Below are positions 58,031 to 64,000 of a stretch of 64,000 bases of DNA, piece after piece. The position numbers and the translations under genes were made by a program. The notes under the pieces were generated by a model. The model ran no database searches. It saw nothing but the letters and a program-made list of their open reading frames with translations, and had not been told where the DNA came from. The DNA comes from Thermoproteota archaeon. GTDB taxonomy: Archaea > Korarchaeota > Korarchaeia > Korarchaeales > Korarchaeaceae. Position 1 is the first letter of the stretch. Every line of letters begins with the position of its first letter. The DNA lies in contig JAOZGJ010000101.1 in assembly GCA_027491785.1 (NCBI GenBank), positions 101,007-165,006 on the forward strand, written 5' to 3'.

Positions 58031-58647
58031 AGATATTCCTATCGCTTGACTTGATCTCTTTAGGTGAGGCCCTTAGGATAGCTAGGCTAGCAGTAAGGGC
58101 TGGCTTTAAGGAGATGGAGGCCGGAACTCCTCTTATAAAATCCGAGGGAATTGCATCAGTTAGATATCTGAGGAGGGAGTTCCCTGAAAGCAAGATTTTT
58201 GCAGATATGAAGACGATGGATACCGGTGCACTAGAGGCAGAACTGGCCTTTAAGGCCGGGGCAGATATCATGAGCGTGATGGCTGTGGCTCCAAATGAAA
58301 CTATAAAAGAAGCTGCTAGAAAAGCCGATGAAATGAAAAAAGAGGTGCTAGTTGATACTTTAGGCCTAAGGGATGTTACATCTAGAATCAGAGAGTTAGT
58401 AGATATAGGTATTCATAGGATCTGCCTACATAGAGGGATAGATGAGGGAGTATTTAGAGAGTACGACCTATTAGATAGATTGAAGGAAATGGATGTTAAG
58501 GTAGGTGTAGCTGGTGGTATAGATACTTCCACGATCTCCGATGTTGCAAGGAGAGCGGACTTCGTTATGGTAGGGAGAGCGATAACTAAGTCAGATAATC
58601 CAGAAAGAGCTGCAGAAAGCATATTAAGAGCCGCCGGTTTACTTTAA
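58021..58647 (+). CDS. 3-hexulose-6-phosphate synthase (OMPDC superfamily)
   Basis: LSLDLISLGEALRIA, GTPLIKSEG, FADMKTMDTGALEAE, GVAGGID, VMVGRAIT. Confidence 0.88.
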   Translation: MGLEIFLSLDLISLGEALRIARLAVRAGFKEMEAGTPLIKSEGIASVRYLRREFPESKIFADMKTMDTGALEAELAFKAGADIMSVMAVAPNETIKEAARKADEMKKEVLVDTLGLRDVTSRIRELVDIGIHRICLHRGIDEGVFREYDLLDRLKEMDVKVGVAGGIDTSTISDVARRADFVMVGRAITKSDNPERAAESILRAAGLL

Positions 58648-61544
58648 TGAAGTTTTTTCCTTCTTCTCTTCCTCTTTGAGGTAATTTTCCTCTTTATGGC
58701 CTCGGTCTCTATTTTGGCTAGCATTGCAAGGAACTCATCATCAAGATGAGGGTGCTTTGATAACAATTCTTCTATATCTACAGAGCTAACACCTCTAGCA
58801 GCAATGGCGACTATTGCCGGAACACCGTATTTCTCAGCTAATATTCCAAATTCATAGATCTTATTTGCTAGTTCCCAATTACCAACAGAAGGCCTTCCCT
58901 TAGCTTTAGATTCATTTACATATTCCTTGGCTTCTGCAGCCCAGTAACCTGTTACTGCAGCGATTCTCCTGCTCCCACATATCGGGCATCTAGGCAATTC
59001 ACCTAAATCAAGTAGGCTTGATACTGTCATATCCATGCTCCACTTCCAGCAGCTGGAGCATACTAGAGTCATTTGCTGAGATAATATTCTATACTTGAAG
59101 TTCTCTAGTAATTTCTTATTTAGTTCTGATGGGGGAATTAGCTCAACTGGAATACCAGATCTTTCCAATCCGAGAACAGATAGGGGACTAGGACCTTTTA
59201 CTTTCGATAGAACTACACTTACCTTACCATCCCTTATATCCCTGAGAAGTAGGGATGTTGATTCTACATCGAAATCTTTAGTTAACGTCTCTCTTAAGGC
59301 TTCCAAGTATATTGGTGTTTTCTCATATGCCATTGCTAGTTTTCTTAAGCTTATCACTTTGGAACTAGCGCTGCTTCTCACCAGACCCATCCTCTTAGCG
59401 ACTTGAAGAAGCCTTACTCTGAAGAAAGAGCTCTGTTCTATGGATTTCATAATCAAGGATCTAGAGTCCTTCTTGAGGAGTCTACTCAAGGATTCCTTAG
59501 CTGCTTCTCCCCCTACCCCTAAGATTGAGATCCTATATGGATCCTCAGCAACTCTAACTCCCACCTTAAAATCTCGGGATATCACGAAGGCTATAGCCCT
59601 AGCTAGTGTTCTATTAACTAAACTACCTTGCATTGAATGGATGATCGCCCCTGAGCCGTGTACCTCCTCCACTACTATCCTTTTATCTGTAGGTAAGGGA
59701 TATCCTCTGTCCATATGATCTTTTAAATAATCAAGGGATCTCTCCAGATCTTCTTCTCTCGCCACTTTATATATCGATAGTAATCTCCTAATGAGTCTGT
59801 CTACCTCCCCTTTTCTATAAGCCTCTTCAAATGCTCTCCTTATACTACCTACTTCTAGAGCTGTTTCCCTAGATACAGGAAGCTGCTCCCCGATCCAGCT
59901 AGGAATGGATCCTGCAGGGTCGAAGACTTGTTCTACGTATATTCTACCAGCTTCTATTCTACTAACACGCCATACTGATCCTCTAAAAACGAACTTTACG
60001 CCTGGATGGAGATATTCTAGGACGAAAGCTTCATCCAATTGACCTATGTAAAAACCTGTCATTTCATCGATAACTGGATAAGATGCTGTATCTGGTATGG
60101 TGGAGATGTTACTGAAGAAATACTCATGAGCTAAGGATCCTCCATATCTCTTCAAGGAATTTTCCAAGTCGTCATACCATAAAATTCGAGGCCATGCTCT
60201 AGACATGAAAGAAAATAGCTCCTTCACCTCTTCTAGGCTAATATCCCTATAGGGCCATGCTCTCCTTATTATATCAACTAGATCTGCTAGCTTTATATTA
60301 CCTTCCCTTATCAGTAGCCCTATAGTACTATGATAGAGAACGTCATAAGATCTCTTTAGAGGTCTGGGACTCTCTATATCTCCCTGTAGGGATCTCCTAG
60401 CTAGAACTATGGATTCTAGATAGTCATCTGGATCTTGGGCCACTATAATTCCTTTAGCTACTCTCTGAGGTCCATGTCCGGATCTACCTACTCTCTGAAG
60501 AAGTTTCACAGCTTGACGAGGAGATCCGTATTGTATAACCATATCTACGTATCCTACGTCTATTCCAAGCTCTAAGGAGCTTGTACTTACTACAGCGGAC
60601 AATTCACCTCTCTTAAGAAGAGATTCGCTCTCTACTCTAGCATCCTTTGATAGCGAGCTATGATGCACATGAATTTTAAGCTCATCGGAGAGTTTCTTCA
60701 TTCTGTATCCAAGAGCTTCGGCCATAGACCTAGTGTTAGTGAAGACTATTGCGGATTTCACTTCCTTAATCAACTCAGCTAGTAATCTAACTCTAGCTGC
60801 GGTCTCAGGTTCTAATAAAAGTGATTTGGATAGGTGTATATCCTTCTCCCCTATCTTAGGATAAACGATCTGTATATCCATACTTCTACTCTCTCTTGAG
60901 AGTAAGAGTTTTCCGCTTCTTTCGTTAGTGAAGTATTTGAGTGCAAGTTCTGGATTTCCGAGAGAAGCTGAGAGCATTACTCTCTGAAATTCGCTTTCAG
61001 TAAGTCTTCTAAGGATTTCTAATGATAGAGAGAGCTGTACTCCTCTCTTATCATCTACTAACTCATGAACTTCATCTATTATGACATACTTAACGTATTT
61101 GAGCCATTTAGATATTTTGGGACCTGTTAAAATTATTAAAAGAGTCTCTGGCGTTGTAATAAGCACATCGGGTGGACTTTCCGCCTGCCTCGCTCTCTCA
61201 CTTCTCGGCGTATCCCCATGCCTAACTCCCACTGTTATGTTACAACTTTGCGACCAGTATGAAATCCTCCCTTCTAGGTCCCTGTTAAGCGCCCTCAGGG
61301 GTGTGATATAGAGGAGTTTAAATCCCTTACTTTCTCTTTTTTCCCTCATCATTCTAGTTATAATAGGCCAGAGAGCAGCTTCTGTTTTTCCCGAACCAGT
61401 GGGAGAAGCTAGTAGGACGTTTTCACCCCTTAAAATGCGAGGAATAGCTAATTTTTGTATCTCGGTCAACCGATATATCTCTTTATTTATTATAGCTCTT
61501 TTCAGGCAATCCGGAAATATATTTAACAATTTATCATAATTCAT
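58644..61544 (-). CDS. Lhr-family superfamily 2 helicase
   Basis: LASPTGSGKTEAALWP, DEVHELVDDKRG, SSLELGIDVGYVDMVIQYGSPRQAVKLLQRVGRSGH; C-terminal CSSCW...CPICG. Confidence 0.93.
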   Translation of the reverse strand: MNYDKLLNIFPDCLKRAIINKEIYRLTEIQKLAIPRILRGENVLLASPTGSGKTEAALWPIITRMMREKRESKGFKLLYITPLRALNRDLEGRISYWSQSCNITVGVRHGDTPRSERARQAESPPDVLITTPETLLIILTGPKISKWLKYVKYVIIDEVHELVDDKRGVQLSLSLEILRRLTESEFQRVMLSASLGNPELALKYFTNERSGKLLLSRESRSMDIQIVYPKIGEKDIHLSKSLLLEPETAARVRLLAELIKEVKSAIVFTNTRSMAEALGYRMKKLSDELKIHVHHSSLSKDARVESESLLKRGELSAVVSTSSLELGIDVGYVDMVIQYGSPRQAVKLLQRVGRSGHGPQRVAKGIIVAQDPDDYLESIVLARRSLQGDIESPRPLKRSYDVLYHSTIGLLIREGNIKLADLVDIIRRAWPYRDISLEEVKELFSFMSRAWPRILWYDDLENSLKRYGGSLAHEYFFSNISTIPDTASYPVIDEMTGFYIGQLDEAFVLEYLHPGVKFVFRGSVWRVSRIEAGRIYVEQVFDPAGSIPSWIGEQLPVSRETALEVGSIRRAFEEAYRKGEVDRLIRRLLSIYKVAREEDLERSLDYLKDHMDRGYPLPTDKRIVVEEVHGSGAIIHSMQGSLVNRTLARAIAFVISRDFKVGVRVAEDPYRISILGVGGEAAKESLSRLLKKDSRSLIMKSIEQSSFFRVRLLQVAKRMGLVRSSASSKVISLRKLAMAYEKTPIYLEALRETLTKDFDVESTSLLLRDIRDGKVSVVLSKVKGPSPLSVLGLERSGIPVELIPPSELNKKLLENFKYRILSQQMTLVCSSCWKWSMDMTVSSLLDLGELPRCPICGSRRIAAVTGYWAAEAKEYVNESKAKGRPSVGNWELANKIYEFGILAEKYGVPAIVAIAARGVSSVDIEELLSKHPHLDDEFLAMLAKIETEAIKRKITSKRKRRRKKLH

Positions 61545-61694
61545 CTAGTTTTTTCACCATTTATAGGCTTTTTATCCTCCTTCCGGCCAGTGATAGGTTA
61601 TGCGAGGTTAATAAGCTTTTTTAACTCGGTTATAACTTCATACATGGGTAGTCCCAGTTATAGTTCTGAGAAACCCAAGTGAGAGGTGATATAT

Positions 61695-63338
61695 ATGTCC
61701 GTTGCTGGAGGAGCTGGAGGAGGCGAAGGAGCTGGAGCTATTCCTGTTCTCATATTGAAGGAAGGAACTTCTAGAACTAGGGGAAGAGAGGCACTCAGGC
61801 TAAATATTACAGTAGCTAAAGCTATAGCTGATACTATTAGAACATCACTCAGTCCGAAGGGCATGCAGAAGATGCTAGTCGATCCATTTGGAGATGTGAT
61901 AATAACGCATGATGGCGCTACCATAATGAAGGAGATAGAAGTAGAGCACCCAACTGCTAAGATGATGGTGGACTTAGCTAAATCTCAGGAACAGGAGGCA
62001 GGGGACGGCACTACCACTGTCGTCCTCCTAGCTGGTGAGCTGCTAGCCAAAGCAGAGGATCTCTTAGATATGGGTATTCATCCTACAGTTATAATATCCG
62101 GATACAGAAAAGCTACAGAGAAGGCTATTGAGTATCTGAATGAAATCTCCATGAAGGCTCAATGGAATGATAAGGAGCTACTAAAGAAGATAGCCAAGCT
62201 TGCTATGAGCAGCAAGTCTGCAAGAGTTGCCCAAGACTATCTAGCTGATCTAGTAGTTGACGCTGCTTTACAAGTTGTTGAAGAGAGAGATGGAAAGAGA
62301 ATCGTTGATCTCGATAATATAAAGCTTGAGAAAAAAGAGGGTGGCTCTCTCTTCGATACTAAGCTGATCAGAGGGATAGTAATAGATAAGGAAGTAGTAC
62401 ACCCCAGAATGCCTAGGAGGATCGAGAACGCTAAGATAGCATTGATAGAGAGTGCCCTTGAAATAAAGAAACCTGAGTTATCTTCTAAGATAAGAGTTAC
62501 CTCTCCAACTCAAGTAAAGGGATTCCTTGATCAAGAAAAGCAGATGCTAGCTGAATTAGTGGAGAAGATAGCCGCTACTGGCGCCAACGTAGTGTTCTGC
62601 CAGAAGGGAATAGATGATATTGCCCAGCACTTCCTAGCTAAACACGGTATACTGGCAGTCAGGAGAGTAAGGAAGTCAGACATGGAGAAACTAGCGAAGG
62701 CTACAGGAGCTAAGATAGTTGTTAACGTCAAGGAAATATCAGAAAAAGATCTAGGCTACTCTGAGCTTGTTGAAGAGAGGAGAGTTGGAGAGGATAAGAT
62801 GGTCTTTGTAGAAGGCTGCAAGGATCCAAGGGCTGTGAGCATACTGATAAGAGGCGGAGAAAAGCAGATGATAGATGAGGCTGAGAGGAATCTTCATGAT
62901 GCTTTAAGTGTCGTCAGGAACGTTATAGAGGATGAGAAGATCGTTGTAGGAGCAGGTGCATCATGGATAGACCTAGTGCTTAAGTTAAGGGACTATGCTG
63001 TACAGCTAGGCGGCAAAGAACAGAACGTTATAGAGAAATTTGCAGAGGCCATAGAGTCCATACCTAAGACTTTAATAGAGAATGCCGGCCATGACCCGAT
63101 AGTGAAATTAGCTGAGCTTAGGAAGGCCCATGCGGAAGGTAAGAGAGAGTATGGATTCAATATATTCACAGGGGAAATAGAGAATATGTATGAAAAGGAT
63201 GTGATAGAGCCAGAGAGAGTTATAAGAAGGGCAATAGAATCTGCCTCTGAGTTTGCCACTACGCTCCTCAAGATAGATGACATAATAGCAGCAGCAGGTA
63301 AGAAGTTTGAGCCTGGAAAGGGTAAAGGTGCCGAGTAA
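61695..63338 (+). CDS. thsA: Thermosome (group II chaperonin) subunit
   Basis: RTSLSPKGMQKMLVDPFGDVIITHDGATIMKEIEVEHPTAKMMVDLAKSQEQEAGDGTTTVVLLAGELL. Confidence 0.97.
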   Translation: MSVAGGAGGGEGAGAIPVLILKEGTSRTRGREALRLNITVAKAIADTIRTSLSPKGMQKMLVDPFGDVIITHDGATIMKEIEVEHPTAKMMVDLAKSQEQEAGDGTTTVVLLAGELLAKAEDLLDMGIHPTVIISGYRKATEKAIEYLNEISMKAQWNDKELLKKIAKLAMSSKSARVAQDYLADLVVDAALQVVEERDGKRIVDLDNIKLEKKEGGSLFDTKLIRGIVIDKEVVHPRMPRRIENAKIALIESALEIKKPELSSKIRVTSPTQVKGFLDQEKQMLAELVEKIAATGANVVFCQKGIDDIAQHFLAKHGILAVRRVRKSDMEKLAKATGAKIVVNVKEISEKDLGYSELVEERRVGEDKMVFVEGCKDPRAVSILIRGGEKQMIDEAERNLHDALSVVRNVIEDEKIVVGAGASWIDLVLKLRDYAVQLGGKEQNVIEKFAEAIESIPKTLIENAGHDPIVKLAELRKAHAEGKREYGFNIFTGEIENMYEKDVIEPERVIRRAIESASEFATTLLKIDDIIAAAGKKFEPGKGKGAE

Positions 63339-63600
63339 GTTGGAAGAGGACGGTGGTCTACTGGGACCGAAGAGGCTCACCAAATTTGAGAAAATACGAA
63401 TAATATCCATCAGAGCCCAGCAGATCGCTTCCGGTTCTCCTTTATTTTTAAATGAGAGTGAGATACCTGAGGGAGTAACAGATCCCGTTGAGCTTGCTAA
63501 ATTAGAGATAAGGAAGGGTAGGCTACCTCTTATACTAGAGAGAAAACAAGGAGAGAAGATATCCTTGTTAGATCTGAGAGAACTCCTTAAGGAAGAGTAA
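63307..63600 (+). CDS. rpoK: RNA polymerase subunit K (Rpb6-like); start uncertain, GTG at 63328 possible
   Basis: RLTKFEKIRIISIRAQQIASGSPLFL...DPVELAKLEIRKGRLPLILER. Confidence 0.93.
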   Translation: MSLERVKVPSKLEEDGGLLGPKRLTKFEKIRIISIRAQQIASGSPLFLNESEIPEGVTDPVELAKLEIRKGRLPLILERKQGEKISLLDLRELLKEE

Positions 63601-63690
63601 CTTTTTTAATTGCTGAATGCCTATTGAGATACAGCTCGCCCTCCAGGCTCCCCAGTGAAAGAGGCGGGCCTTAGTAGGAAAAGAGGTGAT

Positions 63691-63978
63691 ATGGAAATGG
63701 TGGCTGAGGAAGGAATTGTCTATGTTGGTAAGAAGCCTGCTATCAATTACGTTATGGCTACTACCCTCCAGATAAATAGAGGTGTAAAGAAGATCGTCTT
63801 AAAGGCCAGAGGAAGATCCATATCTAGAGCAGTAGATGTTGCTGAAATTACAAGGCTCAAGTATTTCCCTGGTAAGATAAAGATCACCGATCTCAGGACA
63901 GGCACTGAAGAGATAATAGACGAAAACGGTAGCAGGAGAGATATAAGCGTTATAGAGATAGAGCTCACCCAAGTGTGA
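63691..63978 (+). CDS. albA: Alba chromatin protein
   Basis: VYVGKKPAINYVMATTLQINRGVKKIVLKARGRSISRAVDVAEITR. Start trimmed to the ATG at 63691. Confidence 0.94.
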   Translation: MEMVAEEGIVYVGKKPAINYVMATTLQINRGVKKIVLKARGRSISRAVDVAEITRLKYFPGKIKITDLRTGTEEIIDENGSRRDISVIEIELTQV

Positions 63979-63983
63979 GCCCG

Positions 63984-63997
63984 GGGGGAGAACCCCC
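63984..63997. other. GC-rich hairpin GGGGG-AGAA-CCCCC after albA
   Basis: Perfect short stem at the window edge; terminator or start of another element. Confidence 0.4.
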
Positions 63998-64000
63998 TCA

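Noticed and set aside
63600-63690. GC-rich spacer between rpoK and albA as a structured RNA
   Set aside because: Only short imperfect stems (GCCC/GGGC with bulges); no K-turn or guide boxes.
1-64000. CRISPR arrays, transposases, integrases, prophage genes
   Set aside because: No regularly spaced repeats and no transposase or integrase motifs found in any translated ORF.

Overview
Gene-dense archaeal chromosome, most likely from the TACK group: it carries crenactin, Alba, RpoK, a thermosome, an A-type ATPase, RPA and a short XPF. Korarchaeota-like is a guess. No rRNA, CRISPR array or transposon was seen. Main blocks: YjbQ and an MFS transporter; TrpB2; carbamate kinase plus OTCase; a LivK-H-M-G-F ABC operon; a fused aconitase-X; a four-subunit 2-oxoacid:ferredoxin oxidoreductase; a vapBC-like module between two tRNA genes; crenactin; RtcA, RPA, XPF and AsnRS; UbiD; a gamma-less second oxidoreductase; the A-ATPase operon split into two convergent parts; a WecB with a C-terminal extension; a long Lhr-type helicase; thermosome, RpoK and Alba. 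Features read from the sequence that the ORF track does not show: two intergenic RNAs closed by canonical kink-turns (box C/D sRNA candidates), an intron-containing tRNA-Met with a perfect BHB motif, a PIN toxin that seems to need a CTG start, a partial PD-(D/E)XK-like gene at the left edge, and several perfect palindromes in leaders and promoters. All family assignments are by eye, without database searches.
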